Assembly (NCBI GenBank): GCA_963989385.1
Contig: OZ022505.1
Span: 60,329,737-60,393,736 of the forward strand
Direction: 5' to 3'
Length of the DNA stretch: 64,000 nucleotides
Source of the DNA: Ctena decussata
Lineage: Eukaryota; Mollusca; Bivalvia; Lucinida; Lucinidae
In this document: positions 32,323-43,032 of the stretch, in pieces
Layout: the number at the start of each line of letters is the position of its first letter
Position numbering within the stretch: the first letter of the stretch is position 1
The notes under the pieces: generated by a model
The model's input: only the letters and a program-made list of their open reading frames with translations
Databases searched by the model: none
What the model was told of the DNA's origin: nothing
Made by a program: the position numbers and the translations under genes

Positions 32323-35300
32323 AGCAGACCCCTCACAAAAGACCCAACACCCCCAGAGAGAACGTTAACGATGTACAAAATGGCTTATACATTTCAATCA
32401 AAGTCCATAGTATTGAGACCGAAGCATTACTTGATACGGGCAGCTCTATATCAGTTTTAAGCCCAAAGCTTTTTGAAAGAATTCCAGATTCAATGAAGCC
32501 CGCAATTTTACCCTCCGACCGGAGTTTGCGTATGGCAAATGGCGATACCACCCACCCGCGAGGTAACGCTGTTTTTGAGCTTTCTGTAAACGGTACCAGC
32601 CTATGCCATAAAATGACCATAGCAGACATCGAAGTTCCGGTGATAATAGGATATGACTTTCTGTACGAACATGACTGCTCCATTAACATTAAAAATAGCT
32701 GTTTAAGATTCGGGCAAGAGTATATTAAATGCCATTCCAGGAGTCAGCATGTTAGTTCGGTATTTAGAATCTGTCTTGATGAAACCGTGACGGTACCCCC
32801 AGGAGCCGAAACGATTGTCAAGGGTAAAATAGACAAAGAAGGATATTATTTTCCGCAGGCATCCGAAATGATAATAGAATCAAAATGTGATAGTGTTCTC
32901 GCAAAGCAGGGAATATTAGTTGCGAAGGCCCTGGTAAACCCTGACAATAATAGCGTCCCCTTGCGATTAATGAATTTGACTAGTAAACCCCAGTTATTAT
33001 ATCCAAAGACTGTAGCAGCGACTGCAGAATTTGTGGAGACCGTGACGGAGTTAGAAAATAACTCTTGTGACCTTGACCCCTGTGACCTTGTTAACTCGGT
33101 CAAGGACTTCGACCCAGTAAACTTACCTGACCACCTTCAAATTGTCTGGGAGGCGAATGCGAGTAGTTTAAACGATATGCAAAAGCGCATTTTCTTCAAC
33201 TTACTGATTAAGCATCAGCATGTGTTTGCAAAGTCGAAATATGACCTTGGCCGCACAGACTTAGTTCAGCACGAAATTGACACAGGTAATCACAGACCTA
33301 TTAAACAAAATGTGAGGCGGTTACCCCTTAATAAGCGGGAAATTGTGGAGAAAGAAGTGGAAGTTATGCTTGAACATGGTATCATTGAACCCTCCAAAAG
33401 TGCCTGGAGTAGTCCTATTGTTTTAGTTAAGAAGAAAGATAATACAACTAGGTTTTGTTTTGATTACCGTGCTCTGAATGACATAACTAAGAAAGATTCA
33501 TATCCCCTCCCAAGAATTGATGATTGTTTCGATGCCTTAGGAGGCACCAGTTGGTTCAGTTCAATAGACCTGCAATCAGGGTATTGGCAAGTAGCTATGA
33601 ACCCGGATGATGCCCCCAAAACTGCTTTCTCCTGTACATCTGGGCTCTTTCAGTTTCGGGTTCTTCCATTTGGGGTTTGCAACGGACCCCCCACCTTCCA
33701 GCGACTGATGGAGCATGTTTTGTCAGGTCTACAATGGAAAATTTGCCTTCTATATCTGGACGATATCATTGTATTCTCAAAAACATTCGAACAGCATGTT
33801 GAGCAACTTAGCCAAGTTCTGACTCGTGTTAGTGAGGCTGGCTTAAAAATAGCTCCCAAGAAATGTCATTTCTTCCAATCACAGGTCAATTTTCTAGGTC
33901 ACATTGTCTCAAAAGAAGGCGTTGCAACAGATCCTGAGAAAACTCGGTGCGTTTCTGAGTGGCCCCGGCCGGAGAATATTAAGCATGTTCGCCAGTTTCT
34001 TGGTCTTTGCTCATACTATAGGCGCTATGTAAAAGACTTTGCGCAGATTGCTAAACCCCTTCATAAACTCACAGAAAAAGACCGTCTTTTTGTGTGCACT
34101 ACAGAGTGTCAAACTGCCTTTGATGAGCTTAAACGTTTACTGACATCAAGCCCCATTCTTGCTTATCCTATAGTTGGGAATGACTATCTAATCGACTCAG
34201 ATTCAAGTAACGAGGCTTTAGGTAGCGTGTTGTCTCAGATTCAAGATGGCAAGGAACGTGTGATTTCATATTACAGTAGGTCGTTTACTAAGCAAGAAAG
34301 AAACTACTGTGTCACTAGGAAAGAGTTACTGGCCATCGTGGACAGTGTGAAGCACTTTCATCACTATCTGTATGGCTCGAAATGTTTAGTCAGGGCTGAT
34401 CATGGAGCCTTGACATGGTTATTAAGATTCAAAAATCCTGAAGGTCAGTTAGCGCGCTGGTTCGAAGTACTCTCACAATATGACATTACCATCAAATTTA
34501 GGCCTGGCCGTTTAAATGCCAATGCGGACGCCATTTCTCGTATCCCCTGTAAAAGCTGTGGTCACTGCTCAAAACAAGAAACGCTAGAGGCGGAGCGCGC
34601 CGTAAATAAGAATATGTCGTGTCAACCTGTAATGAAAATGGTACTTAGGTCAAGCACTCAGGCTGACGATGACGATTCTATAGAAGATACTCCCCAAAGC
34701 TCGGCGTGGCTTAAAATGAAAACACCAAATGACCTTAGAGAAGGTCAGATGAGTGACCCTTCCATTAAACTAGTTTTAGGCTGGAAAGAGAATCATCAGA
34801 ACAGACCTGTATGGGATGAAATCTCTCACCTTGGTTCGGGCAGTAAATACTACTGGTCACAATGGGAAAGAATTAAGGTTATTGACGGGGTCCTTTACAG
34901 GGAATGGCATGAGCCCGAGGGTGGTTCTGTAAGGCAACAGTTACTTTTACCCGAAGCATGGCGCGACGAAGTGATGACCCTCTTGCACGACAACATCTGT
35001 GCAGGTCACCTGGGAATCCAAAGAACTATTGCTCGGGTCAGAGCAAGATTCTATTGGGTGGGTTACAAACAAGATATTATTGATAAATGTAATTCTTGTC
35101 AGGTATGTCAAGCCAGGAAAATGTCAACAAAGCCCACAAAAGCCCCTCTCAAGCCCTATATTGTTGGACTTCCCATGGAACGTATTCAAATGGATTTAAT
35201 GGGGCCACTTCCAGAGAGTTATTCAGGCAATAAGTATGTCCTTTCCGTGACATGCTGCTGTACAAAATGGATAGAGAGTTTTCCTCTCAAGTCAATTACA

Positions 35301-36047
35301 GCAAAAACAGTCGCTTCAGTACTAGTTGACCAGTTTGTATGCCGCTTTGGTGTTCCAAGAGAGATACACACTGATCAAGGTCGCCAGTTCGAGTCTGAAT
35401 TGTTCAAGGAACTTTGTGAGTTATTAGATATCAATAAGACCCGAACCACGGCCTTTCACCCGCAAAGCGACGGCTTAATAGAGCGCGCGCAACGTACATT
35501 AGAAGACATGTTAAGTAAATATGTAGAAACAAATCAAAGAAACTGGGACGAGATTCTTCCCATTATATTAATGGCATATCGCTCCTCGAAACACGAAAGT
35601 ACCAAAATGACACCCAATATGATGATGCTGGGTCGTGAAATAGACTTACCTGTCGATCTTATCTATCCACCCCCTCCATCCGGATCAAAGTTGCCTTGCA
35701 ACGAGTATGTGGCGGAATTACAAAATCAAATGAGGAAGGTACATGAAATCGCTAGGGTGTCTCTTTTGGAGGCAGGACAAAAGCAGAAACGATTGTATGA
35801 CAGAAAGATAAAAATACACCAGTATCGTAAAGGTGACGCAGTCTGGTTACGGTTATACGTTAAACCTAAAGGCTTGTCTAAGAAACTGCAGCTGAAATGG
35901 GAAGGTCCTTTCAAGGTGATTGACAGGATCTCTGACTTAACATTAAAAATACAAAAGAATAAACGGTCGAATTGTAAGATTGTTCACTTTAACAGACTGA
36001 AGCCTTACGTTGGAAAATTGAATGCGTGGTTTACTCAGAGGAGTTAG
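32271..36047 (+). CDS. pol: pol polyprotein (protease, RT, RNase H, integrase)
   Basis: Open without stops for about 1258 codons. There is no ATG start; residue numbers below count from the GTG at 32301. Order: aspartic protease (DTGS 45-48, later PVIIGYDFL); reverse transcriptase with FDYRALN, SSIDLQSGYWQ and YLDD at 485-488; RNase H with first acidic residue D632 and the NADAISR end; integrase with an HHCC zinc finger H896, H903, C933, C936 and a catalytic triad D965, D1025, E1061 (35 residues between the last two). A C-terminal GPF module begins at W1200 (WEGPFKV). The order RT-RNH-IN and GPF module place it in Ty3/Gypsy; no chromodomain seen. All catalytic residues I can place are present, so the enzyme set looks intact. 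Confidence 0.95.
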   Translation, partial: VSGKLPAAETVGQAPAVEQTPHKRPNTPRENVNDVQNGLYISIKVHSIETEALLDTGSSISVLSPKLFERIPDSMKPAILPSDRSLRMANGDTTHPRGNAVFELSVNGTSLCHKMTIADIEVPVIIGYDFLYEHDCSINIKNSCLRFGQEYIKCHSRSQHVSSVFRICLDETVTVPPGAETIVKGKIDKEGYYFPQASEMIIESKCDSVLAKQGILVAKALVNPDNNSVPLRLMNLTSKPQLLYPKTVAATAEFVETVTELENNSCDLDPCDLVNSVKDFDPVNLPDHLQIVWEANASSLNDMQKRIFFNLLIKHQHVFAKSKYDLGRTDLVQHEIDTGNHRPIKQNVRRLPLNKREIVEKEVEVMLEHGIIEPSKSAWSSPIVLVKKKDNTTRFCFDYRALNDITKKDSYPLPRIDDCFDALGGTSWFSSIDLQSGYWQVAMNPDDAPKTAFSCTSGLFQFRVLPFGVCNGPPTFQRLMEHVLSGLQWKICLLYLDDIIVFSKTFEQHVEQLSQVLTRVSEAGLKIAPKKCHFFQSQVNFLGHIVSKEGVATDPEKTRCVSEWPRPENIKHVRQFLGLCSYYRRYVKDFAQIAKPLHKLTEKDRLFVCTTECQTAFDELKRLLTSSPILAYPIVGNDYLIDSDSSNEALGSVLSQIQDGKERVISYYSRSFTKQERNYCVTRKELLAIVDSVKHFHHYLYGSKCLVRADHGALTWLLRFKNPEGQLARWFEVLSQYDITIKFRPGRLNANADAISRIPCKSCGHCSKQETLEAERAVNKNMSCQPVMKMVLRSSTQADDDDSIEDTPQSSAWLKMKTPNDLREGQMSDPSIKLVLGWKENHQNRPVWDEISHLGSGSKYYWSQWERIKVIDGVLYREWHEPEGGSVRQQLLLPEAWRDEVMTLLHDNICAGHLGIQRTIARVRARFYWVGYKQDIIDKCNSCQVCQARKMSTKPTKAPLKPYIVGLPMERIQMDLMGPLPESYSGNKYVLSVTCCCTKWIESFPLKSITAKTVASVLVDQFVCRFGVPREIHTDQGRQFESELFKELCELLDINKTRTTAFHPQSDGLIERAQRTLEDMLSKYVETNQRNWDEILPIILMAYRSSKHESTKMTPNMMMLGREIDLPVDLIYPPPPSGSKLPCNEYVAELQNQMRKVHEIARVSLLEAGQKQKRLYDRKIKIHQYRKGDAVWLRLYVKPKGLSKKLQLKWEGPFKVIDRISDLTLKIQKNKRSNCKIVHFNRLKPYVGKLNAWFTQRS
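32277..32319 (+). promoter_or_regulatory. -1 ribosomal frameshift signal (gag to pol)
   Basis: Slippery heptamer G GGA AAC at 32277-32283, in gag phase. Six bases later comes a potential stem: CAGCTG 32290-32295 with CAGCTG 32314-32319, plus GACC 32297-32300 with GGTC 32304-32307. The pol frame opens at 32271, just before the heptamer, and has no ATG in this region, so frameshifting is the expected route. Confidence 0.75.
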
Positions 36048-36345
36048 TTATGTGGTACACAGATATGAGAATTAGTGTTCCTACCAGAAGCCATTTTCAT
36101 AATTCTCATTGTTTGATCTGTCTTGACTGTCAGAGTGCTATTTCTGTGATGTTAACATGCATGTGTCTAGGGGATTGCAGGATGCCAGACAAGTGTCTTG
36201 GCACCCTTCAGTCCACACGGCGCATTATTTTCTTTTTGCCAAGTTTGAAGTTATTGAAGTTATCTTAACTCTGACAGATTAGACTGTTTGATGAATAGTT
36301 ATGTTTTAAAAGTTTATACATAAAAATATATGTGTTTGCATTTTT

Positions 36346-36409
36346 AGCAAATACGTGTGAACTTGATACAGTTTCAGTGGTGCTGTAACTGTATTAAGAC
36401 GTATTTGCT
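36346..36409 (+). repeat. Hairpin in the pol-ORF3 region
   Basis: AGCAAATACGT…CTTGATACAGTT-T-CAG pairs with CTG-T-AACTGTATTAAG-ACGTATTTGCT around a 5-base loop, with one internal asymmetry. Further AATACAGTT/AACTGTATT motifs follow to 36560. An RNA element is possible. Confidence 0.6.
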
Positions 36410-36814
36410 TATGCAATTTCGTATAGATTGAGACTGTTTGGACATGTTTGCTGGGTGTGATTCATTGATGTTGGAAACCTGTTAGTACATATTGTTTATT
36501 AATGCAGTTCACACTGTAAGCAACTGTATTAAGCTATGCTTGTTTAATACAGTTCAGTTTGAACTGAAACTGTTGTTTTGAATTTGATCTATTGCTCTTG
36601 AGCAGTAGCTTAATACAGGTTTCCCTAAATACTGAGATGCAGCGAAACAGTGATTTCGTGATACTTGCCCAGCAACACCATCTGTTTTGCTGGACAGTGT
36701 CACGATACCATATCGCTTCGTCTCCATTTTAATAGATGCTCTCGGTAGCAGATAGCAGAAAAGAAAAATACATGCATTTGCCTGCAAGTTATACTTTAAA
36801 TTCATGGACTGAGG

Positions 36815-36925
36815 GAATACAGTCAAACCGCCTTAACGGGTCACCCAAGGGAAACAATTCTACTGACTGCTGACGGCAGGGGATCCCTTGATAAAGGTGA
36901 TCACTTAAGCAGGTTTGAGTGTAGT
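36815..36925. mobile_element. Small MITE, ACAGTCAAACC ends
   Basis: ACAGTCAAACCGCCTTAACG…GGTCACC on the left; GGTGATCACTTAAGCAGGTTTGA near the right edge is its approximate reverse complement. Related to 57174-57356. Nested in the retrotransposon. Confidence 0.5.
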
Positions 36926-37773
36926 CGTCTTAATATATATATATAGCAATGTGACAAGGACAACTAACATTTTTCTCACAAGCAAGAAGTGATAAAACAG
37001 AAAAAACTGTTGTGCACAATCGTGACTTTGGGTGTGTTTGGAGCAATGCCGCTCGCTAAGATGGTGCCCTCGAGTAATAAGAGTGACAAAAATGATCGGA
37101 TACATTCAATAATGTGGAGAAGTTACCTACTAACGACATAAGCGGGACTGACCTGAAATGCTAATGTAGCATAATGGAACCTAGTAGTATACATATTCGA
37201 AGAAAAAAAAAGTTTTAAGAGACAAACAAACAAGTGCGATAACTCTTCTTTCAGAGGATAATTCCTGAAAAGCAATAACTCTATGAACACATTTATACGG
37301 CATACAACAAAGTTAGAATGCCAGGACGATATTCAAGCAGTTAGTTAAGTACATGAGAAAATGACTGTTGTGGCTTAGCCGCAGTACAGGGACTCAGATG
37401 CCCACAGTGAAACGAGATAGAGATGGTGTTTACTGTATGCCATATCTGAATGATCTGGTTGTTTATTTAAAGTGAAGGTTTACTCCAGTGGACACATTTA
37501 AATATATACTGGCGTAACGTTAAAAGAAATACTCACGCTTTGAAATATATGGAACAAAAATCCAAACTGTGCTCGTAGAAGTTCCTGTTGAGGCTAGTGG
37601 ACACTGTACATTTTAATTTAACCCAAAATACGTGATCAAAAGCAACTGAAAGATAATAAACTGGTGTTCTTGTAACCCGAGTGCGAAGCTCGAGGAGTAG
37701 TTACTAGTTATTTGACATTCCAAGTTCTTCTATCAGTACGATATCGTCGATAAGTCACTCTTCTCATAGGATG

Positions 37774-38977
37774 GATGGGTACCATCTGGCGGGTTAGCTC
37801 GATTTTCCAAACTCACATTTCGTTTGAAACTCGGGACTTAATGGGTGCACAACCTTACCTCTATTTCAGAAATATGAGCTCAGCCAAGTTCATTCAGCCT
37901 TGTCCTGGTAAGGACCTTCGTGTCAGCAGGGTGCTGCAGTGGACCTGTGTATTATGTAGCAAGGCTTTTGAGAAGAAAAACTCTTTACAGAGACATATTA
38001 AGGACAAGCATTTAGAAAAGCTCAGTTGCGAGTTTTGCTCGTTTAAGGTGCCCAAGGGAAGGCAGGCACGTTTGGAGAAACACATGGTAACGAAACATCA
38101 TTTTCCGGTGCCACCAGCATTTCAGAGACCGCAGGCCAGCCCACAGCCGGTGAAGGAGGAGATTGGGACCGCATCTATTGTTGATTATGATGTAACCCCC
38201 ATGCCGAGTCAAGACCCTACCCCTTTGCCAGACTATACCCACCTTTTTCCTGTGGAGGAGCCGGATGTTTCTGGCATTCCTGTGATCCACTTACCTGACT
38301 CCCCTATGCAAATCCCTACCCGTAGCTCAACCCCTTTGTTGGATGAGCTGCCCTTTTCCCCGCCTCCGGCTATGGCCGAGGGCATTCCCATCCCTGCTGC
38401 CCCTGAGGCAGAGGCCTCAAGTCCTGTGGCCCCTTCCCCTATTACGGAAGGTGAAAGGCTCACCATTCCAGCGGCTACAAACTTGCCGTCCCCAGCTACC
38501 GCAGAAGCCCCAACCATTCCAGAGCCAGAAACCTCCACCCTTGAGGTACTGGCGGCTGTGGCTTCCATTATGCCTCAATTGGAATCAGAGGCATCACCTG
38601 AACTTTGTCCGGACCAACCTGTTTCCGCCCCAATTGATATCTTGGCGGAAGCTTGCCGGGCAATTCCACCGGAAACTCTAGAAGCCCACCCAGTTCCGGT
38701 GGATTATCAAACAGTCCCAGCGGATCTTACCGATCCACGTTATTTTTTTCATGGCGCCCCCAGTGAGTTGGAGGATGATTCCTTGAACGCACGCCTCATA
38801 CGTGAGGCAAGGGAACGTACCATGGATTCATGGTACGGGAGCTACCGAGTGGAGTTCACCGCCATGAATATCTTTTGTGTTCAGAAAAGGGAGATGGTGA
38901 CTCTGCCCGATGGGACAGAATACTCCCTCGCCTCTTACTGGTGTGAGGAGCCCACCCCCATCTCCGAGGTCAATTAG
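37774..38977 (+). CDS. ORF3: two-finger C2H2 zinc-finger protein in env position
   Basis: Open frame from 37775 (400 codons). The likelier start is the ATG at 37874 (MSSAKF, residue 34), five bases after a good splice acceptor (CTCTATTTCAG, AG at 37868-37869), giving 367 residues. Finger 1 is C58-X2-C61-X12-H74-X4-H79; finger 2 is C85-X2-C88-X14-H103-X4-H108. A ~220-residue Pro/Ala/Glu/Ser-rich acidic segment follows, then a compact C-terminal ~75 residues (YFFHGAPSELEDD… to …SYWCEEPTPISEVN). It lacks a signal peptide and membrane segment, so it is not an envelope protein. A DNA- or RNA-binding regulator, possibly captured from the host, is the natural reading. Its function is unknown. Codon use is more GC-rich than its flanks. 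Confidence 0.8.
37858..37869 (+). promoter_or_regulatory. Splice acceptor before ORF3
   Basis: The pyrimidine-rich CCTCTATTTCAG is followed by AAATATG, the in-frame ORF3 start. Supports a spliced subgenomic mRNA, as env-bearing Gypsy elements and retroviruses use. Confidence 0.5.
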
Positions 38978-39380
38978 TGGACCTCTTAACTCTTTTTATT
39001 CCCTAAGGTAAGGAAATAAGACCCCATGCTCGCTAGACCCACAGTGCTACTCTCAATTCCCTGTCAATCTGACCCCACTCAAGCATTTGTCCCTAGTCCG
39101 CCCAAGTCCAAGCCCCATTGGTTGTATATACTTGTTAAATGTTCTTTTTCTTAAAAAAAAATAGATAAATATTAATAATAATAATAATAATTATAATAAT
39201 AAATAAATAATAATTAGGGTACTGAGAATTTTAAGCCTATCTTGACTAAGGGAAATAACTGAAACATGTATTAGAACTATCATTTAAGATGTATTACCTC
39301 CCCTCAATTTTGTTTTTTTTCCTGTCAACCTCTGCATCATATTAATTGTTTGTTCTGAACTTTTTCATCATAATATTTTT

Positions 39381-40255
39381 AGGGACGAGTCATTTATTAT
39401 CAGGTGGGGGGGTCGGGTACATTTTCATACGAGTCCCCAAAATTTTTCCGACCCCCCGTCTCACCAGAATTTTTTTTCCGACCCCCCCAGATAAGTGACA
39501 AAAAAGTTTATGACCCCCCCACCATCCCAACTCCCCAGCAACCCTTCACCCACATACTGCATTACCTTTGTCAGTCAGACTGACCTTAATCCAACCTGTA
39601 TGAAACACAAAGAACATTTTCTTACTTTGACAGGTTGATAAATCATGCACATAAATGGTCTTTAACTTTTGTCAGCATATTTTGATATTTCCTACTTTTT
39701 CTTCCTGCATATGGCCATACACTATCTGTTGCTGAATGTCCAATAAAACTGTTAATAATAGTAATGGAGGGGGTCTGGGGGCGCAGCCCCCAGAAGCCAC
39801 AATAGCTTTGCTGATGACAAGGCAACTGGAAAGCTGATATCACAAATGCAGGCATTAAATAATCCAGAACAAAAATCATCTGGTCTACATGATTTTATAG
39901 ACAATTGCATACTGTCTTACTAGCAAATTTACGAAAAATATCTTTTTTTGATATGAAGTGGTTAAGTTTTGTGTGTCAGTTCTATAAATGTTTCTCAGCT
40001 TGAGTTTAAGTTAACAAAACTATAAGTAAGGGGGTCTGGGGGGACAAAGCCCCCAAGAAGCTGAGGCATTTTTAAAAAAAGAAGACTGATGGAAGAATTC
40101 TGACCCCCCCCCCCCTATACGCCGAATAAAATATATGACCCCCCCCTGCTCCATGGCTTTTTTATTTCCGACCCCCCCAATGCATCACCAAAAAAAATTC
40201 TGACCCCCCCTAAATGTACCCGACCCACCCACCTGACAATAAATGACTCGTCCCT
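39381..40255. mobile_element. Nested 875 bp TIR element rich in C/G runs
   Basis: AGGGACGAGTCATTTATTAT followed by CAGGTGGGGGGGTCGGGTACAT at the left is mirrored at the right end (…ATGTACCCGACCC…AATAAATGACTCGTCCCT). Inside each arm GACCCCCCC runs recur, so inverted homology extends over 100 bp or more. No transposase. Inserted downstream of ORF3; target duplication unclear because both flanks are T/A runs. Confidence 0.75.
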
Positions 40256-40942
40256 TAAGAAAAAAAAAAACTTCTGCAATATTACTTTAATATTTTTTTT
40301 CCTAAACTCTGCATCACATTAAGTAAAAAAAAAATACAAAGATACAAATAGAGAGAAATGAGAATTGTTTATTAGTTTTGTGTGATTTCTTAAGTACCTT
40401 CACAGACAGATATTGTCTGTTATAGCAGGGCTAATGTACAAATGTTCGGGACTTCTCTGCTTGCTAGGACATTTTAACCAATATTATCTACAAAGTATTG
40501 TAGCAAACTATTTTATGCACATATGAAAGCTTCATTTGCATGTCCTTGAGGGTAGCCTAGTCTTGGTCTGCGCTGTTTGCTCAAGGACATCTTCAAGCAT
40601 ATTTATAAATGCATTGATGTCTGAGTTCTTAGAATCCATATATTACTCATGCAAGAAGAGAAGACTCTGATCAGGTTGTGCAGAGACTGGAAAGCTGAAG
40701 GAAAGCACTGGACTGTTCTTCTTGTGACCCTGTGATGTGTTCTTTGTTCCTTTTCCCAAGAGCTGCAAACATAATAATGATGAATGAGTGTGAAATTATG
40801 CTATTAGGAAGTACAGTCCAGTTCAATAGAAATATTGAAGTATAGAGTAGTTCAGTGTAAATTACTCATACCATTGAGTATAAAAAGAGCAAGGCTCAAA
40901 CCGATTCTTGATACATTTGTAAGTTCGGGACGAACTATTTTT

Positions 40943-40954
40943 GAAGGTAGGGGG
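40943..40954 (+). promoter_or_regulatory. Polypurine tract
   Basis: GAAGGTAGGGGG, separated by TAA from the 3' LTR. Standard plus-strand primer position. Confidence 0.75.
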
Positions 40955-40957
40955 TAA

Positions 40958-42770
40958 TGAAACATCCTTGCTGGATGTTTGTTTATCTCCAAGAATCGGT
41001 GTGAGGCCGAATCATACTTTCGCGAGTGTTCAGTCTACAATTGTTACCTTATGCGGTTGTATCACAGCATAACCCTTGTTTCCCCCATTTCCCTTAGGCC
41101 CCTGTGCTGGGCTCATGCCGTTGAAGTTACATAAATCCATCTTAGTTGGCTCTATTTGGCAAAAATGAATGGTACTAGAAATGTCAACCACATTTCATGT
41201 AAGCCGCCATATTAACTTCAGCAGTTGAGTGGACAGCCAATCAAATTGCAATGTCCGAGGACCACAGTATTTGATTGGCGGATCCACGGACACTTTGGGG
41301 TAACTGAAACGACTGGTTGCTAAATGGTCGTAGCAACAGGGAAAGAACCGACATCCAATGCATGAGCTCAATATACGGACCAGACTGCAGGATTGGGTGA
41401 GCCGCGGACAACTTTGGGGTACCCGGAAAGTTGTCCGCGACACCCGATTTGGTATATAAACGGATGTTTGGAACGCTCCATTGGAAACTTTTGTGCCGAG
41501 AACCTTTGGGCTGTTTCCACGTCGGTTTCTACCGAGAATTCACAAATCAAACCCATTTCAACATAAAACACAACTTCAAAACATAATTACAATCAACTAA
41601 GTCAGGCTAGAAGACAGTGAGTAGCAACTCTATCAAGAATTTACGAGTTTCTTGGATTCTTTTGCTGCAATTTATCTTCAAAGTAAATCTTAGATCTGGT
41701 TGTGGAAAAGCATTCTTGACCTTGCATTTAGTTCTTTATTATTGAAATTGCACCCAAGATTTATTCGGGTGGTTGCATTCTAGTTGTAAACTTATAGGCT
41801 ACGGTCTAGAGGTGCTCGCATGAAGATTTTAAGGCCATGGAGTAAACTAGTCTGGCAGAGGAGCGCTCGGGTTGGATGTTATTGAGCCTTAGGGAAATAG
41901 GCTTATATCAGTTTTACTGTGTGGGTATCCACTAGCTAGTATTCACACTGTGGGTCAAGACTGCTTTAGGAAATAAATAAGTTAGCTTGCATAGTTGGCC
42001 AAATGTAAGTTGTTAGTTATAAGATACTTAAATTGCAGCTTGGGAACTCAATTATACTCGGGCCCTCACATCACAAATATTCAATGCTCACCGCCTGACA
42101 TATCCCTACTCCTACAACTCCCCAAACCAGTTCCATGCCCCATACTATCCTGTGGTTAGCGCAATAGCAATGTATCAATAGCAATGTATCAATAGCAATG
42201 TATCAATAGCAATGTGCCATTAGCAATTTTGCCATAAGCATTAGCAATTTTGCCATAAGCAATAGCAATATGTATAAGCAATAGTAATCTAATGGAATTG
42301 TGTGGTTATAGAAGCAGTAATGTGTGAATATTGAATGTTGCTTTGCATGTTAGTTAATGCTCGGCTAGTTACGCTACCATATATTAGAAGTAGAGATAAG
42401 TTCAGTCTTCGTGATTCAGAACGAAGTTGCTTTGTGCTAAGTGTATTTTGACTTCGTGATTAGGAACGAGGTCTTAGTTCTCACATCATCATCAATCATT
42501 AGAGCTAAGTGCACATACTCATACTATCATTCATCTCTCGCTTGAGTCGCATAATTAGTTATATGACATATGTTATAGCTTCGTGATCTGGAACGAAGCA
42601 TTAGTTAACAATAAGGTTTTCTATCATCAGTAGCATTTAACGCAATTCATGAATGTTAGGAGAAAATGAGATAAATGATTAAGCAGCAGACAGGCTTCTA
42701 GCAGTATTTTCTACCCTTAACTAACTGAACCTAGAGAGGGGGCGCATCTAGCAACGTGAGGGACGTCACA
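40958..42770 (+). repeat. 3' LTR, 1813 bp
   Basis: Same length as the 5' LTR. I see differences only at about 29110/41486 (A/C), at 29517/41893 (T/G), and two G/A changes near 29650-29661/42026-42037. TATA at 41453-41459. Confidence 0.95.
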
Positions 42771-43032
42771 ATACCCTGCAGTTCTTACTACTGGGTCACA
42801 CATTGTAGGCCTAGTAGAGCAGTCGTGTCAGGATCTGCGCTGTTTGCAGTTCAGTCTTATCAAGGAGCGAACACAAAATTTTGAATCATCAGTGAATCAA
42901 CGTTGATTCAATGTGCTTCAATGTTTTGTGATCAGTGGGTGAAACTATAGCAAAGAATCTTCAATAAGCCTCTTTATTACTAAATACAAAGTTGCACCTC
43001 ATATAATCAGCTGTGTCTACACTGAACGAAAC

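Larger units (their letters stand above)
36048..37773 (+). other. Long untranslated stretch between pol and ORF3
   Basis: About 1.7 kb without a convincing frame. It holds a strong hairpin (36346-36409), a ~110 bp MITE (36815-36925) and AT-rich sequence. In an env-bearing element this would be the spliced-out segment. Confidence 0.6.
28582..42770 (+). mobile_element. Ty3/Gypsy LTR retrotransposon, 14.2 kb, with an extra zinc-finger ORF
   Basis: Two direct 1813 bp LTRs (28582-30394 and 40958-42770, TG…CA) differ at about four sites and by no indels, implying recent insertion. Between them lie a primer site matching tRNA-Leu, gag, a pol in PR-RT-RNH-IN order (typical of Ty3/Gypsy), a third ORF and a polypurine tract. 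The empty counterpart in arm 1 (about 16757-16762 on the other strand) confirms the insertion point. The target duplication is best read as AATA (28577-28580, 42770-42773), which would put the LTR edge one base off TG…CA. It is unusually long, owing to 1.8 kb LTRs and 4.9 kb after pol, which includes a nested 0.9 kb element. Transcription probably starts near the LTR TATA box. A one-base gag break suggests this copy is not autonomous as sequenced. Confidence 0.95.

Noticed and set aside
38012..38681. Minus and alternative-phase frames over ORF3 (up to 112 codons)
   Set aside because: Compositional shadows of the Pro/Ala/Glu-rich coding segment.
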